Shown here: positions 25,601 through 32,994 of the stretch, piece by piece
Layout: every line of letters starts with the position of its first letter
Position numbering within the stretch: position 1 is the first letter of the stretch
Assembly: GCA_034439915.1 (NCBI GenBank)
Contig: JAWXBI010000055.1
Coordinates: 1 to 41,969 of the forward strand
Direction of reading: 5' to 3'
DNA: 41,969 nucleotides
DNA from: JADJLQ01 sp034439915
Lineage (GTDB): Bacteria; Bacteroidota; Bacteroidia; Chitinophagales; Saprospiraceae
Position numbers and translations under genes: made by a program
The notes under the pieces: model-generated
Told to the model about the DNA's origin: nothing
The model's input: the letters and a program-made list of their open reading frames with translations, nothing else
The model's database searches: none

Positions 25601-26043
25601 ATCAGGGAAAAGCAAAAATCAACAGGAAAGAAGCTGCCCTGGTCGTCAATTGTATCCAGGCCCTCCACCGGATTTACGCTTTTAATGGTAAGACCGTCCA
25701 TCCGCACTCCATCGGAGTGATTACCCCTTACCGTGCGCAGATCGCACAGATCAGAAAATCACTGCAAGACCAGGGAATGTCCCCGGATGATCTCAGTATT
25801 GACACCGTTGAACGTTACCAGGGTGGCGCGAGGGATATCATTATTATATCATTATGTACCAACCGGTTCAGTCAAATTCAAAATATGATTTCCTTGTCTG
25901 ATGATGGGGTGGACAGAAAACTTAACGTCGCCCTTACCCGGGCCAGGCAACAATTGATCATTATTGGGAACGAAGAAATACTCGAAGAGTATCCGGTTTA
26001 TAAATCACTGATCGACTATTGCCGGTCCGAAGTTTTAGAATGA
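22687..26043 (+). CDS. PD-(D/E)XK nuclease fused to UPF1/Dna2-like superfamily 1 helicase
   Basis: An 1118-residue DNA or RNA processing enzyme. The N-terminal part (about 280-400) has a RecB/Cas4-type nuclease core: Glu344, GRLD with Asp359, VELKSS with Glu374/Lys376 and QTLLY (395-399). The C-terminal part is an SF1B helicase: Walker A GPPGTGKT (709-716), Walker B VDEAS (824-828), GDHRQMP (849-855), REQGRMHHTIMRF, TVERYQGGARD (1040-1050) and LNVALTRARQQL (1079-1090). The layout resembles eukaryotic Dna2, but the four-cysteine iron-sulfur cluster is not seen. Substrate and role are unknown; replication/repair or phage defence are both possible. It is monocistronic; a weak TAAATTTA element precedes the ATG. 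The convergent neighbour starts only 4 bp away. Confidence 0.9.
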   Translation: MIEGKHAIAHLVFQELEDIQTNGYEDPVKSTGRLYQALSYFFNRITAQDKIYFTTLFSRMVFAGIQYKIPRRDLSLLHHFRKLAYQQIYHDQAHLTYTPQQLLELGIYSLNNVVEYLCEVKSPMVFMDWEQKIWESLFVEPKFDKSIPNCRVLITQTDPVNQQLTGVSEEYPHHAVHIKYNVAGINDAQTELLKAYLQLKSLPVSVELIDIEVEHDGGWVPHQMVFEPDYLVDVTAVAECFKDFGVLTWSYLLNKYKPKPSSPSILLGNAANFFLDEIMVNPEVNFNTLMKQFFKLYPLECTVLEDREVIDLNVKSKTHFNNLRRVIQEEFREIGIEAEGVYLEPTFISAIYGLQGRLDLYHELPERKLAHIVELKSSKPYRTNAYGINHNNYIQTLLYDLLIRSVFNNKLRLSSYILYSQQDQKALRFAPPIKAQQVEALAVRNELVIMELKLTHTAQLDEMLKMLSPAILPLQQGFLANDLQDFQQAFEAMNALEQAYLMEYTGFIAREHHLAKVGEHSDESNNGMASLWLNNRLEKEENFTILGHLVYAESKLAGEDELLTFHRTSSSNELANFRQGDIGVLYPHTWSGTSALEHQIFKCSIIDIREKSIVIRLRNKQRGKNIFTKWKHWNLEHDLIDSSFHNLYRSLFEFLNGSREKKDLLFGLKPPAVPELENHRPELPDDLNEEQKSILAKILNIKDYFLLWGPPGTGKTSIMLRSLGQYIIRHSAESILFLAYTNRAVDEICEALNTASLDFLRIGSRHTALKKYWKHFLDEQASSIEKRSGFKELILQHRIVVGTLSSIHGKSELFKLKQFDWVIVDEASQILEPMLVGLLPRIKKWVLIGDHRQMPAVVVQRKEDSETQHLLLKDIDLKNLRNSLFERMMNSCKSNQWTWAYDILREQGRMHHTIMRFPSEQFYGGELKVLQQPEMKVELEQKMEYKTDPQWDVLLKKLSSKRMIYLPSETDNQGKAKINRKEAALVVNCIQALHRIYAFNGKTVHPHSIGVITPYRAQIAQIRKSLQDQGMSPDDLSIDTVERYQGGARDIIIISLCTNRFSQIQNMISLSDDGVDRKLNVALTRARQQLIIIGNEEILEEYPVYKSLIDYCRSEVLE

Positions 26044-26047
26044 AGTC

Positions 26048-26725
26048 TTAGATCCGATTGAGCAGTTTTTCTTTCTGAGACAAATATTCTTCTTCAGAAA
26101 GCACCCCACTGTTTTTCAAATCGTTTAATCGTTCGAGGGCAACAAATATTTCTTCACGGGTTTGAGCCTGGTTTGCTTTATGCTCTTTTTCCATCCGTAC
26201 GCTGAATTGTTTCCCTTTTTCAAACTCTTCCTGGTATTGGGCTTTGGCCTGATCGGCATTAAAGTCATGAAGCGATCCGCCTTTACCGAAATGCTGGATA
26301 AAAACCTGTCCTACCGCATAGGTGCTGGCGCCCGATAATACCGACATGGAGGCAGCCCCCAGGATGGTACCTATGATTGGAATGGTTTTAATGGCACTTG
26401 CAGCCAGTCTGGCTAAAGAGCTGCCAACCAGGGAAGACACTATACTTTTACCAATTTGTTCATTAAAGTCCTGGCCATAAACCTTGGCTAACGAACGAAT
26501 CATATTGATTTGTACCCCGGTGACTGCAGCAAAGTCTACCAGCGGAATGGGTATCAAACCGCCACCTACTGCTAGCAATAAATGGGTTTTTACTATTTCC
26601 TGAGCAATTTCGTTTTTGTTGTTTTTTGTGGAATTATCCATCTTGGAATTGATTTTTGTAGCAAAATTATAAGCTTGTTTACCGCCTTTGAATAAAATTC
26701 GACCAATATCAGCAATTAATGACAT
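26048..26725 (-). CDS. DUF697 family protein with C-terminal SHOCT domain
   Basis: A 225-residue protein. Residues about 40-165 contain two hydrophobic, glycine-rich stretches (LLLAVGGGLIPIPLVDFAAVTGVQINMI and TIPIIGTILGAASMSVLSGASTYAVGQVF) typical of the DUF697 family, which is often linked to small GTPases and membranes. A charged coiled-coil-like region (165-195) precedes a SHOCT-type end (RLNDLKNSGVLSEEEYLSQKEKLL). Function is unknown. It is convergent with the helicase gene, 4 bp apart, so the pair could interfere transcriptionally. Confidence 0.8.
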   Translation of the reverse strand: MSLIADIGRILFKGGKQAYNFATKINSKMDNSTKNNKNEIAQEIVKTHLLLAVGGGLIPIPLVDFAAVTGVQINMIRSLAKVYGQDFNEQIGKSIVSSLVGSSLARLAASAIKTIPIIGTILGAASMSVLSGASTYAVGQVFIQHFGKGGSLHDFNADQAKAQYQEEFEKGKQFSVRMEKEHKANQAQTREEIFVALERLNDLKNSGVLSEEEYLSQKEKLLNRI

Positions 26726-26785
26726 GGAAGTAATACAATTTCAGGTCAAACTAAGTTCCTCCCCTTGGTTTGCACAAACCATTGA

Positions 26786-27415
26786 TTAGGGTATTTGAAG
26801 TATTTTATGGGTTTGCAGACTCAGGTTCCATTTGGGATGTGCCCTGCAATATTCAAGGGTCAGGGCTGTGTTTTCCTTTATCTGCGGTCCGTCCATCGGC
26901 TGCAAGCTGAAATGATCAAAATCCAGGTGTTCAAAATCGCCAGGGAAAGCGTCTGCTTGAGGAAAGACAAGTTTAAGTTCATTGCCCCTGGTTGTTTTTA
27001 GTAAAGCCGTGGATTTAGGGCTGATACAAACCCAATCTATGTTGTCCGGTAAGGGTAGGGTTCCGTTGCTTTCTATCGCTATAATGAAGCCTTCCCCGTG
27101 CAATGCGTCCACCAGAGGCTGATCCAGTTGTAGACCAGGCTCGCCTCCGGTACAGACCAAAAACGGACTAACCCGGGATTCGCCGGGCCACAACTCCCAA
27201 ATTTGATCGATTAACCCCTGGGCATTGTACTTACCCCCATTGGGCCCATCCAATCCTATAAAATCAGTATCACAAAATTTACAGATAGCGGATTGCCGGT
27301 GAGACTCGAGCCCATTCCATAAATTGCATCCGGCAAATCGTAAAAAGACGGAAGGCCTGCCGGTGTGAACCCCTTCTCCCTGAAGGGTATAAAATATTTC
27401 TTTGAGCTGATACAT
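26786..27415 (-). CDS. queE: 7-carboxy-7-deazaguanine synthase
   Basis: Radical SAM enzyme that converts 6-carboxy-tetrahydropterin to 7-carboxy-7-deazaguanine in queuosine biosynthesis. The 209-residue product starts MYQLKEIFYTLQGEG, the usual QueE start. The cluster-binding cysteines are Cys30, Cys45 and Cys48, a C-x14-C-x2-C spacing known from one QueE class rather than the standard CxxxCxxC. The frame is open 13 codons further upstream into ridA, but the ATG at 27415 fits the family. No queC/D/F is nearby. It follows ridA after 10 bp. Confidence 0.92.
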   Translation of the reverse strand: MYQLKEIFYTLQGEGVHTGRPSVFLRFAGCNLWNGLESHRQSAICKFCDTDFIGLDGPNGGKYNAQGLIDQIWELWPGESRVSPFLVCTGGEPGLQLDQPLVDALHGEGFIIAIESNGTLPLPDNIDWVCISPKSTALLKTTRGNELKLVFPQADAFPGDFEHLDFDHFSLQPMDGPQIKENTALTLEYCRAHPKWNLSLQTHKILQIP

Positions 27416-27425
27416 GATCTGATCG

Positions 27426-27812
27426 CTAAGGTCTGGCATAGGCAGTCGCCTCAATTTCCACTAAAATCTCCGGATCGATGAGTGCTGCTACCTGCACCAT
27501 ACTGGTAGCCGGTTTGATGGTCCCAAAATATTCTCCATGGGCTCTGCCGGCGTGTTCCCATTGACTTATATCCGTAACAAAAATTCTCGTACGGACCACA
27601 TCCTGCATTCCTGAGCCCGCCTGAATAAGGGCTGCTTCGATAATCTCCAGGCATTTTTTGGTCTGAGCATAAAGGTCATTTTTTCCAACCACCTGACCAT
27701 CCTCAAAAGCAGTGGTTCCGGATACTTCAATGTGGTTCCCTATTCTGACGGCGCGGCTATAGCCCACTATGTTTTCCCATTTGGCACCAGAACTGATGTT
27801 TATTCGATTCAT
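27426..27812 (-). CDS. RidA family protein
   Basis: A 128-residue member of the YjgF/YER057c/UK114 family, whose founding members hydrolyse reactive enamine/imine intermediates of PLP enzymes. The core matches: VSGTTAF, a central helix with TKKCLEIIEAALIQAG, DVVRTRIFVTDI (containing the substrate arginine seen in active RidA) and VEIEATAYA at the end. Length is normal. It may be co-transcribed with queE. Subfamily, and so exact activity, is not certain. Confidence 0.9.
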   Translation of the reverse strand: MNRINISSGAKWENIVGYSRAVRIGNHIEVSGTTAFEDGQVVGKNDLYAQTKKCLEIIEAALIQAGSGMQDVVRTRIFVTDISQWEHAGRAHGEYFGTIKPATSMVQVAALIDPEILVEIEATAYARP

Positions 27813-27895
27813 ATAATATTTAAATTGGAAGTCGGGTATTCCCCTGAATTATAAGCCGCAGCTAAACCTGGTTTTAGTAATAAAGAATTAGGAGG

Positions 27896-28462
27896 TTATA
27901 CACGGTGGCTGCGAGTTGATTTTTTAACAAAATTAAGATAAAAGTCCATCAAGTCTCTGAAAACAAAATCCGCCTGACCGCTGGGATCTTCCTTTACCTG
28001 ATTTAATAAAATAGATTGCATCCCCAAATTTTTTCCAAAATGGATATCCGAAACCGAATCCCCGACCATAATTGATCTATCCCATTGAATTTCAGGGAAC
28101 AAATACTTTGCTTGCAGACCCATTTCTGTATTGGGTTTCCGGCAAAGTGAAGGAGGGTCATTAAGGTCCGGACAATACAAAACCCTGTCTATTTTTCCAC
28201 CACTTTTTCTGATGATCCTGTTCATCTCGTAATGGATGGATTTAAGGTCATGCTCGGACATCAAACCCTTGCCAATTCCTTGCTGATTGGTGACGATAAT
28301 GATTGGGGAAAAATATTTTTTCAGTTCTTTTAATGCTATGAGGACCTTCGGAAGAAAAATAAATTGATCCCAGCTTTTGACATAATCATCATGGCGTTTT
28401 TCATTAATGACCCCATCCCGGTCCAGAAAAAGACATGGCAAATCCTTAATTCTTTTTTTCAT
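27896..28462 (-). CDS. gmhB: HAD-IIIA phosphatase, D-glycero-D-manno-heptose-1,7-bisphosphate 7-phosphatase (GmhB type)
   Basis: Removes the 7-phosphate of heptose 1,7-bisphosphate. The 188-residue protein has HAD motif I LFLDRDGVIN (Asp14/Asp16), motif II VTNQQGIGKG and motif III/IV MVGDSVSDIHFGKNLG. The zinc loop of classical GmhB is degenerate: only two cysteines remain in YCPDLNDPPSLCRKP, and the histidine and the CxC pair are missing. Identity rests on its place last in hddA-gmhA-hddC-gmhB and its ATGA overlap with hddC; alone it could be histidinol-phosphatase-like. Confidence 0.85.
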   Translation of the reverse strand: MKKRIKDLPCLFLDRDGVINEKRHDDYVKSWDQFIFLPKVLIALKELKKYFSPIIIVTNQQGIGKGLMSEHDLKSIHYEMNRIIRKSGGKIDRVLYCPDLNDPPSLCRKPNTEMGLQAKYLFPEIQWDRSIMVGDSVSDIHFGKNLGMQSILLNQVKEDPSGQADFVFRDLMDFYLNFVKKSTRSHRV

Positions 28463-29151
28463 AATAGATTAAGGGTCTGGATCTGCTCAAAATCCGTGGG
28501 GATACCCATATCAATGAACCTTGACCTGGACTTAAACCCCCCTATTTTCAGCTGGCCAACTTTTTGTTCAAACAAGTCGTGTTCAAGGGAAAACCGGGTA
28601 CCCGATTGAAAAGATTTTAATACCTCCGTTTCGATCAGATAAATGCCCCCGTTTATATATCCTTCCAAAATCGGCTGTTTTTCTTTAAAAGCAGTGATGC
28701 GGCAGTTTTTACCGATTGTTACTGATCCATAACGATCAAAGTCAAATAGTTTTTTTAAAGCCAGGGTAATGTCGTTTCCAGATTGCCGATGGTTGGATAA
28801 CATGGCTTGGAGATTGACCGGAAACCAGGTATCCCCGTTCATTATCCACACCTGGCCAGAGTCGGCTTGATTTAAGGCCAAACGAGCGGCACCTCCTGTA
28901 CCTAAGGGTATGCTTTCAAAAGAATACAGGACCTCCAACCCTGCAAATTTATCCCCGACATAAGCTCTTACCTGGTCGGCGTGATGGTGTACCGCCATAA
29001 TGATCTTATGGATTCCCTGGTTTTTAAGGTAATGTAATTGCCAGTGAATAAATGGTTTGCCCTTGACTTCGGCCATTACTTTTGGAATCATGTCACGGGT
29101 CACGGAGTGAAGTCGGGTGCCTAAACCGCCCGCAAGGATTATTGCAATCAT
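28459..29151 (-). CDS. hddC: D-glycero-alpha-D-manno-heptose 1-phosphate guanylyltransferase
   Basis: Nucleotidyltransferase activating heptose 1-phosphate, most likely with GTP. The 230-residue product starts MIAIILAGGLGTRL, the canonical NTP-binding motif of sugar nucleotidyltransferases, followed by KVMAEVKGKPFIHWQL, PLGTGGAARLAL and WIMNGDTWF with the metal-binding Asp. The frame extends upstream into gmhA, but the ATG at 29151 overlaps the gmhA stop (TGATG) and gives the family start. Nucleotide specificity is inferred from the hddA/gmhA/gmhB neighbours. Confidence 0.88.
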   Translation of the reverse strand: MIAIILAGGLGTRLHSVTRDMIPKVMAEVKGKPFIHWQLHYLKNQGIHKIIMAVHHHADQVRAYVGDKFAGLEVLYSFESIPLGTGGAARLALNQADSGQVWIMNGDTWFPVNLQAMLSNHRQSGNDITLALKKLFDFDRYGSVTIGKNCRITAFKEKQPILEGYINGGIYLIETEVLKSFQSGTRFSLEHDLFEQKVGQLKIGGFKSRSRFIDMGIPTDFEQIQTLNLL

Positions 29152-29729
29152 CAGGGAAAGAGCGCTTTTTCCACGAGCTCGCATATGATATGGCCTACGG
29201 TGATATGACTTTCCTGGATACGGGGGGTATCGGTGGAGGGGATATTGAGGAGGATATCCGATTCAGTTGCCAACAGACCTCCGAGATGTCCGGTAAATCC
29301 GACGCAGATCATGCCCAGTGACCGGGCAACCCGGAAGGCCTGGATAATATTTTGTGAATTACCCGAGGTACTCAAGCCTATCAATACATCTCCCGACTTA
29401 CCGATTCCTTTGATCAATCTGGCATATACGTGTTCAAACCCATAATCATTTGCTACCGCGGTGAGGTAAGAGGTGTTGACATGCAAAGCCTCGGCGTACA
29501 GGGGTTGGCGGTCTTTATAGAACCTGCCCGAAAATTCTGCAGCCAGGTGCTGGGCATCGGCAGCACTGCCTCCATTGCCACAAAACAGAACTTTGCCATT
29601 TCGATTAAATGTTTCAATCACTAAGCTGGTGACCTCACTGATTTTTTGAATCAGGGATGGGTCATCCAATATGCTGGTTTTGACCGCAATGGATTCTTTC
29701 AAGGATGCTTTTATACTGACTTGATACAT
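29151..29729 (-). CDS. gmhA: Phosphoheptose isomerase (SIS domain)
   Basis: Converts sedoheptulose 7-phosphate to D-glycero-D-manno-heptose 7-phosphate, the first step of bacterial heptose synthesis. The 192-residue SIS protein shows the GmhA signature FCGNGGSAADAQHLAAEFSGRF, LSTSGNSQNI for phosphate binding, and the C-terminal SHITVGHIICELVE with the active-site histidine. It lies 3 bp after hddA and overlaps hddC by one base. Confidence 0.94.
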   Translation of the reverse strand: MYQVSIKASLKESIAVKTSILDDPSLIQKISEVTSLVIETFNRNGKVLFCGNGGSAADAQHLAAEFSGRFYKDRQPLYAEALHVNTSYLTAVANDYGFEHVYARLIKGIGKSGDVLIGLSTSGNSQNIIQAFRVARSLGMICVGFTGHLGGLLATESDILLNIPSTDTPRIQESHITVGHIICELVEKALFP

Positions 29730-29732
29730 GTA

Positions 29733-30764
29733 CTAATGATTATGTATGGTCCACGAAGTGACCCCTTCTTGTACAAAATGAAAAGATTTAAATACTCCGC
29801 CCATAGGTTCCAATGCTTTAATTACTTTATAACGATTGTTTCCCGGGGCATATAACATCAAAAAACCGCCTCCACCGGCACCGGAAATTTTGCCTCCGGT
29901 TGCCCCGTGTTTTAGTGCCAGGGCATAAATTTCATCGATCATTGGGGTGGAAATCCCTGAAGCGGTTTTCTTTTTTTGCTGCCAGCCAAAATCCAATAAT
30001 TCCCCGATCTCTTTCAGCCGACCCATGAGGAGAGCCTCTTTCATCAATAGGGCTTGTTCTTTGAGCCGGTGAGCCGCATCCAGCGATTGTTCTTTTTTTC
30101 CAGTAAAATTGGATGCTTGTTTTTCGATAATGGTGGAAGACAACCTGGAGGTGCCCGTGTAATACAACAAAATATTCAACTCCAATTCGTGTAGATATTC
30201 GGGACGGATACGCAAGGGATTGACGATTACTTTATCGTCTTTATAAAATTCCATAAAATTAAAACCACCGAACGTTGCGGCATATTGATCCTGTTTACCT
30301 CCGGCAATCTGAAGATCGTGCCGTTCAATTTCATAAGCTGTTTTAGCCAGATCATATTCTCCCATTGGTAATTTTAGCCATTCACTATAAGCACTGGTCA
30401 TAGCTACGGTTAAGGTTGAAGAGGCGCCAAGACCGGACCCCTTTGGAACATCTACATGGGTACTAATATCATAAGCTGGCAATTTTCCTCTGATATGTTT
30501 AAACATGCGGTTATGGGTACCTTTAATCAGGTCGAGATTTCCATCGATTTTTAAAAGTCGCGATTTTCTAAGGTCCATGACTTCATCCAGGTCAAAGGAT
30601 TCCAGCCGAATGCGTTTGGAATGATTGGGAAGGATAGTGGCCTGGGCAAACAAACTAATGGTTGCGTTGAGTATAGCCCCTCCATATAAATCAGAATACG
30701 GGGATACATCCGTTCCACCACCCGCCAAGCCTATACGCAAAGGTGCTCTTGATCTGACAATCAT
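29733..30764 (-). CDS. hddA: D-glycero-alpha-D-manno-heptose 7-phosphate kinase (GHMP kinase)
   Basis: Phosphorylates C1 of heptose 7-phosphate using ATP. The 343-residue GHMP kinase has RAPLRIGLAGGGTDVSPY (6-23), the ATP loop PKGSGLGASST (107-117) and the C-terminal GKISGAGGGGFLML. Start at 30764 is chosen because an exact TAnnTTTG ends 4 bp upstream and the protein then begins MIVRSRAPLR as in relatives; the 11-codon extension would be upstream of transcription. It is the first gene of the four-gene heptose operon. Confidence 0.92.
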   Translation of the reverse strand: MIVRSRAPLRIGLAGGGTDVSPYSDLYGGAILNATISLFAQATILPNHSKRIRLESFDLDEVMDLRKSRLLKIDGNLDLIKGTHNRMFKHIRGKLPAYDISTHVDVPKGSGLGASSTLTVAMTSAYSEWLKLPMGEYDLAKTAYEIERHDLQIAGGKQDQYAATFGGFNFMEFYKDDKVIVNPLRIRPEYLHELELNILLYYTGTSRLSSTIIEKQASNFTGKKEQSLDAAHRLKEQALLMKEALLMGRLKEIGELLDFGWQQKKKTASGISTPMIDEIYALALKHGATGGKISGAGGGGFLMLYAPGNNRYKVIKALEPMGGVFKSFHFVQEGVTSWTIHNH

Positions 30765-30768
30765 CGCC

Positions 30769-30776
30769 CAAAGATA
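30769..30776 (-). promoter_or_regulatory. -7 promoter element of the heptose operon (TATCTTTG)
   Basis: Exact TAnnTTTG match on the minus strand. Only four bases separate it from the hddA ATG, so the mRNA should be leaderless or have a leader of a base or two. Confidence 0.6.
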
Positions 30777-30860
30777 ATATAATCGAATAGTATCCATCTA
30801 TTCCCGAATGAAGGCGAATACCCTGATACCTGGTCCTCCGTATTTCCTTTTAATGAAGGG

Positions 30861-31979
30861 TCAATGGCCTGTAAGGACGGCCTGGGCCATCCGGTTCCAG
30901 GAGTAATTTGATTTGGTTATCTCCAGGGAATCAAAAAACAAAGAATGGTCAGTCCGGCTAAAATAATCTTTAATGGCATCCGCTATTGCCTGAGCGGTTA
31001 CTTCCACCACATAGCCTGATTTTTTATTTTCAATAATTTCATGGAGCCCACCAACCCGGGTAACTACGGTCGGTTTGTTAAAGTGAATAGCAATTTGGGC
31101 GATGCCGCTTTGTGTTGCTGATTTATAAGGCTGGACCACCAGATCGGCCGCGCAGAAATAATATTTTACCAGATCATTTGAAATAAAATGGGTGTGCAGG
31201 ATCAACCGGTCACGAATTCCTAACCGATCGATCTGGTCCTGATAGGGTAAAGCCTCGGTATAAAACTCCCCCGCTATGATAAATTTTAAACGGGCATAAG
31301 AATCCGGTAAAAGAGCAATGGCATCGAACAACAAATCCAAGCCTTTGTAGTCCCGGATAAATCCAAAAAATAATACATATTGAAAGCCCGGGTCAAATTG
31401 CAGATATTGAAGTGCTTCTTCCTTTGATACTGCTTTACCATAATTGTCATAGATCGGATGCGGTATTAATTGAGCCGGTTTAGATTGCTCAAATTGCTGC
31501 AAGTCATGCCCTACACTTTTTGACATATAAATAAACCGGTCCACACTTTTTAAAAAATACCGGATAAATATCGAATCTCCCATCCTTTTCTCGTGGGGAA
31601 TTACATTATCCAGAATGCTGATGACTTCGGTATTTTTTGATTTGGCAATCCGTATTACGGTGCCTAATGATGGCCCCATGATGGGAAGCCAGAATTTACA
31701 TATTATCAGGTCGGGATTGAGTTTTCGGATTTTCAATCCGGTGCCCATCCAATTAAACGGATTAAAAGAATGTAACCATCGGTAAATCTTAAGGGGTGGG
31801 GGAGGATCATCACTGAATTGAGATTTTCCGGGAAATAAAATTGCAGGATACTGGACGGTAAAGGTCACCACTTCTACCTGATGGCCCATGCGGATGAGTT
31901 CTTCCGCTAACCGTTCATTAAATGCCGCCAGGCCTCCCCTAAACGGATAGGCAGTTCCTAAAATCACAATTCGTTTCAT
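30861..31979 (-). CDS. Glycosyltransferase family 4 protein
   Basis: A 372-residue GT-B fold retaining glycosyltransferase, likely cytoplasmic or membrane-associated and acting on a surface polysaccharide. The N-terminus ILGTAYPFRGGLAAFNERLAEEL has the glycine loop of GT4 enzymes; VLFFGFIRDYKGLDLLFDAI starts the C-terminal Rossmann domain; the donor-binding region reads QPYKSATQSGIAQIAIHFNKPTV. Donor and acceptor are not readable. It lies 2 bp after the GT2 gene and 96 bp upstream of hddA, so it may use GDP-heptose, which is inference from position. Confidence 0.9.
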   Translation of the reverse strand: MKRIVILGTAYPFRGGLAAFNERLAEELIRMGHQVEVVTFTVQYPAILFPGKSQFSDDPPPPLKIYRWLHSFNPFNWMGTGLKIRKLNPDLIICKFWLPIMGPSLGTVIRIAKSKNTEVISILDNVIPHEKRMGDSIFIRYFLKSVDRFIYMSKSVGHDLQQFEQSKPAQLIPHPIYDNYGKAVSKEEALQYLQFDPGFQYVLFFGFIRDYKGLDLLFDAIALLPDSYARLKFIIAGEFYTEALPYQDQIDRLGIRDRLILHTHFISNDLVKYYFCAADLVVQPYKSATQSGIAQIAIHFNKPTVVTRVGGLHEIIENKKSGYVVEVTAQAIADAIKDYFSRTDHSLFFDSLEITKSNYSWNRMAQAVLTGH

Positions 31980-31981
31980 GA

Positions 31982-32920
31982 TCAGAACTGCTTATCCACC
32001 TGATAGTCCTGTTTGACGGGAGCGTTTCGAGAAACGAGTTCAGCAATAAAACCGGACATGAATAACTGAAGGCCAACGATTAACAACAAGATTCCGAGAT
32101 AAAAAATAGGGCGATTTGCTATAGAAGCAAACTCAAAAAAAAACTTGCCGACCGTCAGGTAAGTAAGGATTAAAAAACCGGATAAAAAAATCAAAAGCCC
32201 CAGGGTGCCAAATAAATGCATCGGCCTTTTTCCAAACTTCCCTACAAACATGATTGTCGCTAAATCCAGGAAACCATTGAGAAATCGTTCGATTCCGAAT
32301 TTAGAGGTTCCATATTTGCGCGCCTGATGGGCAACGACTTTTTCCCCTATTTTTTCAAACCCGGCCCACTTGGCAATGACCGGGATATACCGGTGCATTT
32401 CACCATCTACTACTATATTTTTGATCACCTCCTTACGGTAAATTTTTAACCCGCAGTTCATATCATGCAATTTTATACCTGACATTTTACTGGTAGTCCA
32501 ATTGTATAATTTGGAAGGAAGGTTTTTGGTCAGGGCATTGTCATATCGCTTTTTTTTCCACCCGGAAACCATGTCCAGATTCTGACCCTTGATCATTTCA
32601 ACTAATCCGGGTATTTCTTCGGGGCTATCCTGCAAGTCCGAGTCCATAGTAATCACATAAGTCCCTTTGGCGGCATGAAATCCGGTATTGAGCGCAGCGG
32701 CTTTGCCGTAATTCCGACGAAATTTGAAGCCGCGTATATTTGGGTTGGAGGTAGCCAGTTTTTCAATTACTTCCCAGGAGCCATCTGTACTGCCGTCATC
32801 AATAAAAATAATCTCGTATTGATATCCCTGGGCTGTCATTACTTTTTGAATCCAGCCTTCTAGTTCAGAGAGCGATGCGGATTCGTTGAGCAAGGGGATA
32901 ATAACCGATATGTCTAACAC
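31982..32920 (-). CDS. Glycosyltransferase family 2 protein, DPM1/GtrB-like, with membrane anchor
   Basis: A 312-residue polyprenyl-phosphate sugar transferase-like protein. The N-terminal GT-A domain has SVIIPLLNESASL, IIFIDDGSTDGSW, the DxD-like TMDSDLQDSPEEI and an RNYGKAAALNTGF segment; two C-terminal transmembrane helices follow (about 230-255 and 270-298). Such enzymes make undecaprenyl- or dolichyl-phosphate sugars. The start is uncertain: a TTG at 32941 overlaps an exact TAnnTTTG promoter, so I prefer the GTG at 32920, which gives MLDISVIIPLLNES. It is co-transcribed with the GT4 gene. Confidence 0.88.
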   Translation of the reverse strand: MLDISVIIPLLNESASLSELEGWIQKVMTAQGYQYEIIFIDDGSTDGSWEVIEKLATSNPNIRGFKFRRNYGKAAALNTGFHAAKGTYVITMDSDLQDSPEEIPGLVEMIKGQNLDMVSGWKKKRYDNALTKNLPSKLYNWTTSKMSGIKLHDMNCGLKIYRKEVIKNIVVDGEMHRYIPVIAKWAGFEKIGEKVVAHQARKYGTSKFGIERFLNGFLDLATIMFVGKFGKRPMHLFGTLGLLIFLSGFLILTYLTVGKFFFEFASIANRPIFYLGILLLIVGLQLFMSGFIAELVSRNAPVKQDYQVDKQF

Positions 32921-32939
32921 TCTATCATGTTTAGGCTGC

Positions 32940-32947
32940 AAATCTAA
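32940..32947 (-). promoter_or_regulatory. -7 promoter element of the glycosyltransferase pair (TAGATTTG)
   Basis: Exact TAnnTTTG match on the minus strand, 19 bases before the GTG at 32920. It contains part of the alternative TTG start codon, which would then not be transcribed. Confidence 0.45.
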
Positions 32948-32994
32948 GGAAAGTAGATATTAAATAAATCAGAAATGTATCCTCACGACCAGGA

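Noticed and set aside
22554..26043. Reading the nuclease-helicase as a member of a known multi-gene defence island
   Set aside because: There is no partner nuclease, methylase, CRISPR array or other defence gene next to it; a defence role is possible but not supported by context.
26732..26785. Possible preQ1-type riboswitch near queE
   Set aside because: The stretch is downstream of queE on its strand and too short; no knot-forming C-rich loop was seen, and the upstream side of queE is occupied by ridA.
27842..27895. CTAAACC/GGTTTTAG hairpin near the gmhB end as a terminator
   Set aside because: The stem is only about five pairs and lacks a T-tract on either strand.
29152..29184. Upstream extension of hddC inside gmhA
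   Set aside because: The nucleotidyltransferase fold begins at MIAIILAGGLG; the extra residues are not part of the family.
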